Shown: piece after piece, positions 17,305 through 25,205 of the stretch
Layout of the letters: every line of letters starts with the position of its first letter
Position numbering within the stretch: position 1 is the first letter of the stretch
Source: JABAAW01 sp965216605
GTDB taxonomy: Bacteria > Pseudomonadota > Alphaproteobacteria > JABAAW01
Direction: 5' to 3'
Assembly (NCBI GenBank): GCA_965216605.1
Contig: CBDCGG010000002.1
Span: 372,001 to 436,000 of the forward strand
DNA: 64,000 nt
Notes under the pieces: generated by a model
Seen by the model: only the letters and a program-made list of their open reading frames with translations
The model's database searches: none
Told to the model about the DNA's origin: nothing
Translations under genes and position numbers: made by a program

Positions 17305-18960
17305 CTAACCCTTCCGCCCCCGCATCTCCCTCCAAAAGCCCACCGCATCCCGCAACGATCCCGTCTCCGCCTCATCATCTCCCTCACTATCTCCCTCCAA
17401 AATACCCAGCAACTCCCCCGCAACAACCTTCCCCCCCTCAACCCCCCATTGATCAAACGGATTCGTGCCCCATAAAATACCCTCCACAAAAACCCTATGC
17501 TCATACAACGCCAATAACATCCCCAAAATAAACGAAGAAAAATCCGAATACATCAATAAACTACAAGGATGACCACCCCCTATCTCTCCTTCCCCTTTCT
17601 CTTCTGCCCCCTCCCGTCCGCGCATCAATACCTCCATCTGCGCCAAACAATTCGCAACAAGCCGAGCATGTCCTCGCTTATCTCCTCGCGCCTCAAGCCA
17701 AAAATCACACGAAAAAGACTCCGTCCCCTGATGCAACCACTGAAAAACACTATGCTGAACTACACTCCCATGCCCGCCCCATAACAAAGAAGCCGTCCTA
17801 GAAGAAAACTTACCCAAAAAATTACCTCTGTCCGCACGCATAACCTTCCCGCCCGACTCCATCGCCAACTGCTGCAAGAACGAAGGCACACTTCGCAACC
17901 GCTCGTCATACGGAAAAACCGCATGGTTCGAGAACTTCCAAAAATTGCGATACCACACGCTCAACAAACCCATCACGACAGGAATATTTTTTTCTAACGG
18001 CTGTTCTAGAAAATGCCTATCGGCAACCTCTGCCCCTTTGAGAAACTGCTCGAACAACTTTGTGCCTAATAACAACTCTGCGGAAAGACTGACCGCCGAC
18101 CATACCGAGTAGCGTCCTCCGACGCTTGCAGACAGAGGAAAGATTCTCTCGCTCGGCAAAGATAGCGAAGGCAGAGCCTCGTTCACCGCCGCAGGAGCAG
18201 CCGTCACCGCTACAAAGTGTTTCCATAATGCATCTCCCAGCGCGGGACGCATCCACCGCATGAGAGCTTGTGCATTAAGCAGTGTCTCTTCGGTGCGAAA
18301 GCTCTTCGACACCACGAACACCAAGCAGCGTTTAGGGTCCAGTCGAGGACGGGTTTGGCTCAATAGCTCTTCGAGCGCGCCGAGGCCTGATACGAAGAAC
18401 AGGCGTGCTTGTTGTTGTGTTGTTGTTTTGCGAGGTCGTGCTGACGAGGCTTGCAGGGCTTCGACTAGCAGGCGAGTTCCTAGGTCTGATCCTCCGATAC
18501 CGACATGGATAAGATCGGTGAGGGGTTCTCCTTGTTCGTTGTGGATTTCTCCTGCTTGCCATGCTTTGGCGAAGGTTTGGCAGGCTTTACGAGAGAGGAG
18601 GAAGGTCGGACGTTCGTCCTGTCCCCATGCTGAGAGGAGTGGCTCTTGGCTTTGGCTACGGAGTGCTGTGTGTAGAGCGGCGCGTTGTTCGCTTTGATTG
18701 ACGAGCGCGCCGTGAAACATGGCGTCTCGTTTTGCTTCTATGTTGGAGGCGCGCGCGAGGGTGAGGAGGCTATCGAGGGCTTTTGTATCAATGAGGTTGC
18801 GAGAGAAATCGAAGAGGAGATTATCTAGACGGATGGAGAAGGTTTGGGCGCGGAGGGGATTGCTATCGTAGAGGGATGCGAGCGAGGTTTGGCGGAGTCG
18901 TTTTTGATGCTCGACGAGATTTTTTAGTAACAACGGGGCGGTTGTTTTGGAGGAGGACAT
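17305..18960 (-). CDS. pgi: Glucose-6-phosphate isomerase
   Basis: Interconverts glucose-6-phosphate and fructose-6-phosphate. The 551-residue product shows DLIHVGIGGSDLGTRLLVEA, LVFVVSKSFRTEETLLNA, GGRYSVWSAVSL and the C-terminal GTNPFDQWGVEGGK. ATG at 18960 gives normal family length; the frame stays open upstream to 19077 but that extension is translated from island E4 and is not homologous. No clear ribosome site precedes the ATG. Plus-strand composition goes from C-rich at the gene's 3' end (31 C to 5 G in 17341-17400) to G-rich at its 5' end (26 G to 12 C in 18721-18780). Confidence 0.93.
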   Translation of the reverse strand: MSSSKTTAPLLLKNLVEHQKRLRQTSLASLYDSNPLRAQTFSIRLDNLLFDFSRNLIDTKALDSLLTLARASNIEAKRDAMFHGALVNQSEQRAALHTALRSQSQEPLLSAWGQDERPTFLLSRKACQTFAKAWQAGEIHNEQGEPLTDLIHVGIGGSDLGTRLLVEALQASSARPRKTTTQQQARLFFVSGLGALEELLSQTRPRLDPKRCLVFVVSKSFRTEETLLNAQALMRWMRPALGDALWKHFVAVTAAPAAVNEALPSLSLPSERIFPLSASVGGRYSVWSAVSLSAELLLGTKLFEQFLKGAEVADRHFLEQPLEKNIPVVMGLLSVWYRNFWKFSNHAVFPYDERLRSVPSFLQQLAMESGGKVMRADRGNFLGKFSSRTASLLWGGHGSVVQHSVFQWLHQGTESFSCDFWLEARGDKRGHARLVANCLAQMEVLMRGREGAEEKGEGEIGGGHPCSLLMYSDFSSFILGMLLALYEHRVFVEGILWGTNPFDQWGVEGGKVVAGELLGILEGDSEGDDEAETGSLRDAVGFWREMRGRKG

Positions 18961-19029
18961 GGGAGAGAGAGTAGCAGAATTTGGCGAGGCGCGCTTTGCA
19001 GAGGCAGACACGGGCTTTTTTGATGAGGT

Positions 19030-19205
19030 AACATACGCAAGACGAGCGAGCCGTAAGGCGAAGTGAGTTTTGCGCATGGGGGGTGTGGGGGGACGAAGTT
19101 CCCCCGCAAAAGACCCCGCGTCAGCGGGGCGCGATAGCGCCTTCTACGCGCGTAGCGCGTAGCCTCTTATTCAAAAGCGCGTTTCGCAGAAACGCGCAAA
19201 AAAAT
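19030..19205. repeat. Palindromic repeat island E4
   Basis: Begins with the imperfect hairpin CGCAAGACGAGCGAGCC / GGCGAAGTGAGTTTTGCG, which also occurs near 32.58 kb and 49.57 kb. It continues with GGGGGGACGAAGTTCCCCC, GACCCCGCGTCAGCGGGGCG, CTACGCGCGTAGCGCGTAG, CTCTTATTCAAAAGCGCG and GCGCGTTTCGCAGAAACGCGC. Confidence 0.8.
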
Positions 19206-19301
19206 TGTTGACATAGGATAGTTTTTATGCTAAAAACCGAATCGTATGTACAAAAAATTACGCGGAGCGTGTCTGCAATGACCCAAGAAGGAGATATGAC
19301 C

Positions 19302-20372
19302 ATGAAAGAAACCATAGAAAAACCTCGCAGAACTTGGTATCGCAATTTTTTCAAAGTATCCGAAAAAGAAATATCGGTTAAATTGAATGCATTTCACCGC
19401 ATGCAGTCAAAAAATCAAGTGGATTTTTTTTCTAGCATTGCGAATTTAATCGAAAAAGGATTCATAGATGGTGCAATTGAGGATACAGAAAAATTGCGTT
19501 GGCAAATAAGATTTTTTAAAACAACTGAATCTGATATGCTCACGCATATTAGTGAAAAATATAAATCTTCTAAAAAAAAATTCACTGTATTTGTCAATCA
19601 ATTACGTTTAATCGATAGAAACAAGGAAAAAGAATTCGTACAAACTCTCGGTGATCAGGAACATGCAACAATTAAGGAGCGATTTGACTCCCTGTTTACC
19701 ATTATACAAAAAAGTCTTTCTCTTGTCTTGAAAGAACAAGATGCTAAGGAGCAGCATGTGGCTAACAATAAAAAATTGGAAGAAAAAATTGATGAAGCAT
19801 TGTCTTCTATGAAAACAATCATAGCCCAAGTCCTTAAAAAAATTGATAAGAAAGAAAAAACTGATAAATTGCAGAATGTTTTTAACAAACTGGCAGAAAA
19901 TTTTGTGGCTGAAGCAACAAAATTCAAATTTAATGCCAATGTTTTTTTAAGTGTAGCATTTATTTTGCTATTATTAGCGATGTTTGGCGCACTGTGGTTT
20001 ATTTATCATCCAACTCCTCTGCCTAAAAGAGCTGGTTTTTACGCTTACGTTGCTATAGAGACTCTTTTATCTGGCAAGTTGTTTTTATCTATTACTATTA
20101 TTACTTCATTTGTTTACTGTCTGCGTTATTATGCTATTAATAGCCATAATTCCGTTATCTGTTATCAAAGGGCTAATACTTTGAAATCCTTTAAGGCACT
20201 ATACAAGAACTCAGAGAAGGGCGAAGAGCAAAAAATGGCATTGGAAAAAGTCCTTGAAACTGCTACAGGTCATCAGACGACAGGCTTCGCCAAGGAGCAG
20301 AATGATGGAAGAAATAGTAGCTTAGCATATTTGTTAGCAAAAACGCTTATATGGCTAAAACCGCAAAGATAA
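19302..20372 (+). CDS. AT-rich coiled-coil protein with two C-terminal membrane segments
   Basis: I do not recognise the family. The 356 residues are mostly charged helix with Lys/Glu-rich coiled-coil stretches (about 50-220), followed by two membrane spans (VFLSVAFILLLLAMFGALWF and LFLSITIITSFVYCLRYY) and a cytoplasmic tail containing CYQRANTLKSFKALYKNS. ATG at 19302 is chosen because AAGGAG lies 8 bases upstream; in-frame ATGs at 19227, 19278 and 19296 are less well placed. The gene is far richer in A+T than its neighbours and sits alone between islands E4 and E5. This look is common for acquired cargo, including accessory defence proteins, but no function can be claimed. Confidence 0.7.
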   Translation: MKETIEKPRRTWYRNFFKVSEKEISVKLNAFHRMQSKNQVDFFSSIANLIEKGFIDGAIEDTEKLRWQIRFFKTTESDMLTHISEKYKSSKKKFTVFVNQLRLIDRNKEKEFVQTLGDQEHATIKERFDSLFTIIQKSLSLVLKEQDAKEQHVANNKKLEEKIDEALSSMKTIIAQVLKKIDKKEKTDKLQNVFNKLAENFVAEATKFKFNANVFLSVAFILLLLAMFGALWFIYHPTPLPKRAGFYAYVAIETLLSGKLFLSITIITSFVYCLRYYAINSHNSVICYQRANTLKSFKALYKNSEKGEEQKMALEKVLETATGHQTTGFAKEQNDGRNSSLAYLLAKTLIWLKPQR

Positions 20373-20404
20373 AGGCAAATCTTTTATTACCCTCCCTTTC
20401 TAGT

Positions 20405-20660
20405 TTGTTTGAATAAGAGGCGCGCTCCGCGTGATTCTTTTTGCCTCTAGGCGAGCGGAAAACAGAATCGCCGTACCATGTTACGAGTCAGCTTGCGCGA
20501 GGCAAGCCTCGCGCTTTTGAATAAGAGGCTACGCGCTCCGCGCGTAGATAAAGCGCACTTCGTGCGCTCCGCTGACGCGGGGTCTTCGTGGGGGGAATTT
20601 ATCCCCCCACACCCCCGCGCACGCTTCGCGTGCGCATGTTTTGCGCCCATCAATACAAGG
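20405..20660. repeat. Palindromic repeat island E5
   Basis: Contains GAATAAGAGGCGCGCTCCGCG, GCGCGAGGCAAGCCTCGCGC, TTTTGAATAAGAGGCTACGC, GCGCACTTCGTGCGC, GCTGACGCGGGGTCTTCG, GGGGGGAATTTATCCCCCC, GCGCACGCTTCGCGTGCGC and the end block ATGTTTTGCGCCCATCAATA. The right end is about 40 bases before the uvrA start. Confidence 0.82.
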
Positions 20661-20700
20661 TAGCAATCGTCTCCATAAAGCAGTACAACAAGTTCTCGCC

Positions 20701-23604
20701 ATGCCCTCCTCCCGCCCGAAAAAATCCGCCACCGCCCTCGATCGTTCCCCCAAGTCGATCATCATCCGCGGCGCGCGCGTCCATAATCTGCAAAATGTCT
20801 CGTTAGATATTCCGCGCAATAACCTCACCGTCATTACTGGCGTATCAGGCTCCGGCAAATCCTCGCTCGCCTTCGATACACTCTACGCCGAAGGACAACG
20901 ACGCTATGTCGAAAGCCTCTCCGCCTACGCTCGACAATTCCTCGGCATGATGCAAAAGCCCGATGTCGATGCCATCGAAGGACTCTCTCCCGCTATCTCG
21001 ATCGAACAAAAAACAACCTCGAAAAATCCGCGCTCCACCGTCGGCACAATCACCGAAATCTCCGACTACCTCCGCGTCCTCTTCGCACGAGCAGGAATCC
21101 CACACTCCCCCACAACAGGCAAGCCCATCGAAAGCCAATCCGTCAGCACCATGACCGACCGAATCATGGCGCTAGGCGAGGACAAGAAAATCTACCTCCT
21201 CGCACCCATCGTGCGAGGACGCAAAGGCGAATACAAAAACGAATTTCAAGCATGGGCGAAAAAAGGCTTCGCGCGCGTCAAAGTAGACAATCGCATGGTG
21301 GAACTAGATGGAGAATTACCCCGTCTCGACAAAAACAAAAAACACGATATCTCCATCGTCGTCGATCGTCTCGAAGTGAAAGCAGGCATAGAACAACGAC
21401 TCGCCGATTCGATACAAACCGCGCTCAACGAATCGGACGGATTACTTTGCGTCGAAGAAACCTCGTCAGGCACAGAACACATCTTCTCCTCCAAGTTCGC
21501 CTGCCCCGTTTCAGGCTTTACGATCGAAGCGTTAGAGCCTCGATTATTCTCGTTCAACTCGCCCTTCGGTGCCTGCAACAACTGCGGAGGGTTGGGCGTC
21601 GTCGTCTACTACGACGACGAAAAGATCGTTCCCAACCGCGCACTCTCGCTTGCCCAAGGTGCCATCGCACCCTGGAGTCGCCACGGCTCACCCGCTCCCT
21701 ACTATCGCCAAACCTTCGAGGGGATTCTCTTGCATTTCGGCGGCGAGATGAGCCAGCCCTTCTCAGCTCTGCCCGAACAAACGCAGAGCGCGATTCTGCA
21801 AGGCTTCAGCGAGAAGATTCCCTTCCTCTTCGCCGACGGCGCGAAAGAGTATCGCGTTGTGCGCGCCTTCGAAGGTCTATCGCGCAACCTAGAGCGTCGC
21901 TACCGCGAGACCGATTCGTTCGGCATCCGCGAAGAGCTTTCGCGCTACCAAAGCGAGCAAGCCTGCCCCGAATGTCGCGGTGCGCGCCTGAAACCCCAAG
22001 CGCTCGCTGTCCAGATCGATGGCAAGCATATCGCCGAAGTCTCCGAGATGACGATCGCTACAGCCAAGGACTGGGCAGAAAAGCTCGCCGTCACTTTGAA
22101 AGGAAAGCAAGCCACCATCGCAACGCCGATCGTGCAAGAGATCTCTGCGCGCTTGCAATTTCTCAACGATGTCGGACTGAGTTACCTCTCGCTCTCACGC
22201 TCGGCGCGCACGCTCTCTGGCGGCGAGGGACAGCGTATCCGCCTCGCGTCGCAAATCGGATCGGGTCTGACGGGCATTCTCTACATTCTCGACGAGCCCT
22301 CCATCGGCTTGCACCAACGCGACAACCACAAGCTGCTTGCCACGCTCGATCGTCTGAAACACCTCGGCAACACGGTAGTCGTCGTCGAGCACGACAGCGA
22401 AGCCATGTCCGCCGCTGATCACATCATCGATATGGGACCAGGCGCAGGTAAGCACGGCGGAGAGGTCGTCGCTGTAGGAACGCTGGCGCAGATCATACGC
22501 AACGCCAAAAGTCTCACGGGACAATACCTTGGTGGCAAGAAATCGATAGCCATTCCGAAACGCCGCTCGGTCAAAGAAGGACGCTTTCTCACCCTGCGCG
22601 GCGTGCGTCATAATAATTTGAAAAAGGTCGATGCCGCCTTTCCCCTCTCGGTGTTTACCTGCGTTACCGGCGTATCAGGATCGGGCAAGTCGAGCCTTGT
22701 CGTCGAGACGCTGCAACGGCTGCTCTCTACACGCTTGATGGGAGCGCGCGAGCAGGCGGGAGCGTTCGACAGCGTCGAGGGCTTGTCGGCTTTGGACAAG
22801 GTGATCGTCATCGATCAGTCTCCGATCGGTCGCACGCCGCGCTCGAACCCCGCCACCTACACAGGAGCCTTCGCGCCAATCCGCGACTGGTATGCAAACC
22901 TGCCCGAAGCGAAAATGCGCGGCTACTTGCCCGGACGCTTCTCGTTCAATGTGAAGAGCGGGCGTTGCGAATCCTGCCAAGGCGACGGAGTCGTGCGCAT
23001 AGAAATGCACTTCCTGCCCGATGTCTATGTAGATTGCGAGGTGTGCCGCGGCGCACGCTACAACCGCGAAACGCTGGAGGTGCGCTATCGCGCAAAGACG
23101 ATCGCCGATGTCTTGGCAATGACGGTCGAGGAAGGTGCAGCCTTCTTCCGCGCCGTGCCTTCGATCTATGAAAAATTGGCAACGCTAGAGGCTGTCGGCT
23201 TGGGTTATATCGGTATCGGACAGCAGGCGACGACGCTTTCGGGCGGCGAGGCGCAACGAATCAAACTGGCGCGCGAGCTTTCTCGAAGAGCGACGGGGCG
23301 CACGATGTATATCCTCGACGAACCCACGACGGGCTTGCATTTCGAGGATATCTCCAAGTTGCTGGGCGTCCTGCAGAGGTTGGTCGATGCGGGCAACAGC
23401 ATCGTTGTCATCGAGCATAACTTGGATGTCATCAAGTGTGCGGACTGGGTCATCGATCTAGGTCCTGAGGGTGGCAACGCCGGCGGAGAGATCGTCGCCG
23501 CAGGCACGCCTGAAGAAGTGGCGCGGGTAGAGCGCAGTCGCACCGCCTCCTATCTGCGAGAGATGCTGAGCGGCAAAAAAACCAATAGCCGACAACGGGC
23601 GTGA
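20701..23604 (+). CDS. uvrA: Excinuclease ABC subunit A
   Basis: Damage-recognition ATPase of nucleotide excision repair. The 967 residues carry two ABC ATPase modules: Walker A GVSGSGKSSLAFDTLYAEGQ and GVSGSGKSSLVVETLQ, signatures ARTLSGGEGQRIRLA and ATTLSGGEAQRIKLA, and Walker B YILDEPSIGLH and YILDEPTTGLH. The C-terminal zinc finger CESC...CEVC is intact. In the first finger the second cysteine is serine (ACPVSGFTIEAL), so that finger has only CNNC left. ATG at 20701 is used because the 20 codons upstream overlap island E5. Composition is C-rich at the 5' end. Confidence 0.96.
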   Translation: MPSSRPKKSATALDRSPKSIIIRGARVHNLQNVSLDIPRNNLTVITGVSGSGKSSLAFDTLYAEGQRRYVESLSAYARQFLGMMQKPDVDAIEGLSPAISIEQKTTSKNPRSTVGTITEISDYLRVLFARAGIPHSPTTGKPIESQSVSTMTDRIMALGEDKKIYLLAPIVRGRKGEYKNEFQAWAKKGFARVKVDNRMVELDGELPRLDKNKKHDISIVVDRLEVKAGIEQRLADSIQTALNESDGLLCVEETSSGTEHIFSSKFACPVSGFTIEALEPRLFSFNSPFGACNNCGGLGVVVYYDDEKIVPNRALSLAQGAIAPWSRHGSPAPYYRQTFEGILLHFGGEMSQPFSALPEQTQSAILQGFSEKIPFLFADGAKEYRVVRAFEGLSRNLERRYRETDSFGIREELSRYQSEQACPECRGARLKPQALAVQIDGKHIAEVSEMTIATAKDWAEKLAVTLKGKQATIATPIVQEISARLQFLNDVGLSYLSLSRSARTLSGGEGQRIRLASQIGSGLTGILYILDEPSIGLHQRDNHKLLATLDRLKHLGNTVVVVEHDSEAMSAADHIIDMGPGAGKHGGEVVAVGTLAQIIRNAKSLTGQYLGGKKSIAIPKRRSVKEGRFLTLRGVRHNNLKKVDAAFPLSVFTCVTGVSGSGKSSLVVETLQRLLSTRLMGAREQAGAFDSVEGLSALDKVIVIDQSPIGRTPRSNPATYTGAFAPIRDWYANLPEAKMRGYLPGRFSFNVKSGRCESCQGDGVVRIEMHFLPDVYVDCEVCRGARYNRETLEVRYRAKTIADVLAMTVEEGAAFFRAVPSIYEKLATLEAVGLGYIGIGQQATTLSGGEAQRIKLARELSRRATGRTMYILDEPTTGLHFEDISKLLGVLQRLVDAGNSIVVIEHNLDVIKCADWVIDLGPEGGNAGGEIVAAGTPEEVARVERSRTASYLREMLSGKKTNSRQRA

Positions 23605-23637
23605 CGCGACACCTGCTTCTGTTGTAAGATTGATTTC

Positions 23638-24387
23638 ATGGCGAGCGATACTCTCATCACGATGCGCGGGGTAAGTAAGTCGTTTGGCTCGTTGCGCGCG
23701 CTGGACGGCCTGAACTTGTCGGTTAAGCGCGGCGAGATCGTGGGGATATTAGGCGCGAACGGCGCAGGCAAAAGCACGGCGATGCGGCTAGCGGTCGGCT
23801 ATTTACCTGTCGATGCGGGAACGATTCATCTTGCGGGCTACGATGTGGCGAGCGATGCGCTCAAGGCGCGACGCAAACTGGGCTACCTGCCTGAAGGCAT
23901 GCCTTTGTGGGGGGAGATGCGCACAGGTGCGTTTCTTGCTAGCGTTGCAGCGTTGCGCGGCTTGGACGGGGTTGCACGAGGGGTTGCGGTTGCTCGTGTG
24001 GTGAAGGCTCTTTCGTTGGAGGAGGTTTTCGAACGCACGATCGATCGTTTGTCGAAGGGGTATCGCAGGCGAGTAGGATTAGCGCAGGCGTTGTTGCATG
24101 ATCCTGAGGTTTTGATTCTCGACGAGCCGAGCGACGGTTTAGATCCGAACCAAAAGCATGCCTTGCGACAGATGGTGCGGGGTTTGTCGAAGCGGAAGGG
24201 TATTTTACTATCGACGCATGCTTTGGACGAGGTCGAGGCTTTGTGCGACAGGGCGGTCGTGTTGCACAGGGGGAGGATTGTTGCGGAGGGAACGCCGAGG
24301 GCTTTGGTGAAGAACGCACCTAAGGGAGCGGCGAGAGGGGGGGGGACGGCTTTAGAGCAAGCCTTTAGGGCTTACACGGAGGGTTGA
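23638..24387 (+). CDS. ABC transporter ATP-binding protein without adjacent permease
   Basis: A single ABC ATPase of 249 residues. Walker A is GILGANGAGKST, the signature is the variant LSKGYRRRVGLAQALLHDP, and Walker B is VLILDEPSDGLDP followed by the switch histidine in LLSTHALDEVEALCD. The LSKGY form and overall layout match the ATPases of ABC-2 type exporters. Normally a permease follows, but the stop is followed only by a repeat island. The permease may lie elsewhere or have been lost. The gene lies 33 bases after uvrA and its 3' end is very G-rich. Confidence 0.85.
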   Translation: MASDTLITMRGVSKSFGSLRALDGLNLSVKRGEIVGILGANGAGKSTAMRLAVGYLPVDAGTIHLAGYDVASDALKARRKLGYLPEGMPLWGEMRTGAFLASVAALRGLDGVARGVAVARVVKALSLEEVFERTIDRLSKGYRRRVGLAQALLHDPEVLILDEPSDGLDPNQKHALRQMVRGLSKRKGILLSTHALDEVEALCDRAVVLHRGRIVAEGTPRALVKNAPKGAARGGGTALEQAFRAYTEG

Positions 24388-24394
24388 CCGCTAT

Positions 24395-24556
24395 TGCGGG
24401 AAGCGCGAGGCTTTGTCACGCGCCAATAGCCTTACATCACAGGGACTGCTTGCCATGTCGCGAGTCAGCTTGCGCGTTTCTTTGAGGAGAATTTATCCCC
24501 CACGCGCTTTTGAATAAGAGGCTACGCACTGCGGCGTAGCCTCTTATTCAAAAGTG
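24395..24556. repeat. Degenerate palindromic repeat island E6
   Basis: Partial island: GAAGCGCGAGGC followed by a broken GCCTCGCGC arm, ATTTATCCCCCACGCG, CGCTTTTGAATAAGAGGCTACGC, then an inverted copy GCGTAGCCTCTTATTCAAAA. The hairpin TTTTGAATAAGAGGCTACGC / GCGTAGCCTCTTATTCAAAA is nearly perfect. The tandem sRNA-like units begin immediately after. Confidence 0.7.
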
Positions 24557-24600
24557 TTCACCAAAAGTTGACCGAATCTCACGCACTTGTGATTGGACTC

Positions 24601-24697
24601 CCTCACCTACACGCGCAACAATCAACTCGTCTTCAAAAGAGACATACAAGGAATCCCCGCGCCCCCTCCCTCCCCTTAAGCGCGGGGATTTCTTTGT
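24601..24697 (+). ncRNA. Candidate small RNA, unit 1
   Basis: Follows a block conserved in all three units with TTGACC at 24568-24573 (possible -35; no convincing -10). It ends in a perfect 11-bp hairpin, AATCCCCGCGC (24652-24662) with GCGCGGGGATT (24680-24690), followed by TCTTT. The loop is CCCCTCCCTCCCCTTAA, complementary to purine-rich Shine-Dalgarno sequence. Extent of the transcript is inferred. Confidence 0.5.
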
Positions 24698-24810
24698 ACT
24701 CAACGCAAAAATATAACTCGCTTTACCTTTACCTCTGCCTCTATCAATAAAAATTGATACAAAAGCGTTCACCAAAAGTTGACCGATTCTCACGCACTCG
24801 TGATTGGACT

Positions 24811-24907
24811 CCCCCACCTACACGCGCAACAATCAATTCGTCTTCAAAAGAGACATACAAGGAATCCCCGCGCTCCCTCCCTCCCTTAAGCGCGGGGATT
24901 TCTTTGT
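24811..24907 (+). ncRNA. Candidate small RNA, unit 2
   Basis: Near-identical to unit 1. The stem AATCCCCGCGC (24863-24873) pairs perfectly with GCGCGGGGATT (24890-24900), loop TCCCTCCCTCCCTTAA, then TCTTTG. The compensating conservation of the stem and of the C-rich loop supports RNA function. Confidence 0.5.
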
Positions 24908-25021
24908 ACTCAACGCAAAAATATAACTCGCTTTACCTTTACCTCTGCCTCTATCAATTAAAATTTATATCAAAGCAATCACCAAAAGTTGACCGAATCT
25001 CACGCACTCGTGATTGGACTC

Positions 25022-25155
25022 AACCCGCAAGCAATGCAAAACTACCCCCGTCTTCGAGGAAGTAGCCACTCAACTAACATTCAGGCTCTTTCGTCAAGAC
25101 ACCAACAGAGATCCTCGCGCCACCCTCCCTCCCAAGGCGCGGGGATCTCTTTTTG
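25022..25155 (+). ncRNA. Candidate small RNA, unit 3
   Basis: Shares the upstream block with units 1 and 2, then has its own sequence. It ends in the hairpin GATCCTCGCGCC (25110-25121) with GGCGCGGGGATC (25136-25147), loop ACCCTCCCTCCCAA, followed by TCTTTTT, a good intrinsic terminator. The stem differs from units 1-2 yet stays paired, and the CCCTCCCTCCC loop is kept. Confidence 0.5.
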
Positions 25156-25205
25156 TGTCTTGCTACTGCCCCTCGTTCCCCCCTCGTTCGCCTTCTTCTA
25201 CCGCC

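Larger units (their letters stand above)
24557..25156. repeat. Three tandem about 210-bp direct repeat units
   Basis: The block beginning ACCAAAAGTTGACCGAATCT recurs at 24560, 24771 and 24981, a period of 211 and 210. Units 1 and 2 are almost identical over their full length. Unit 3 keeps the first 42 bases and the distal hairpin but differs between them. That pattern, with conserved ends and a variable middle, is expected for promoter and terminator around small RNA genes. No open frame is conserved among the three. Confidence 0.85.

Noticed and set aside
24557..25156. Tandem repeats considered as a CRISPR array
   Set aside because: Units are about 210 bases and almost identical throughout, with only three copies; CRISPR repeats are 23-50 bases with unique spacers of similar size.
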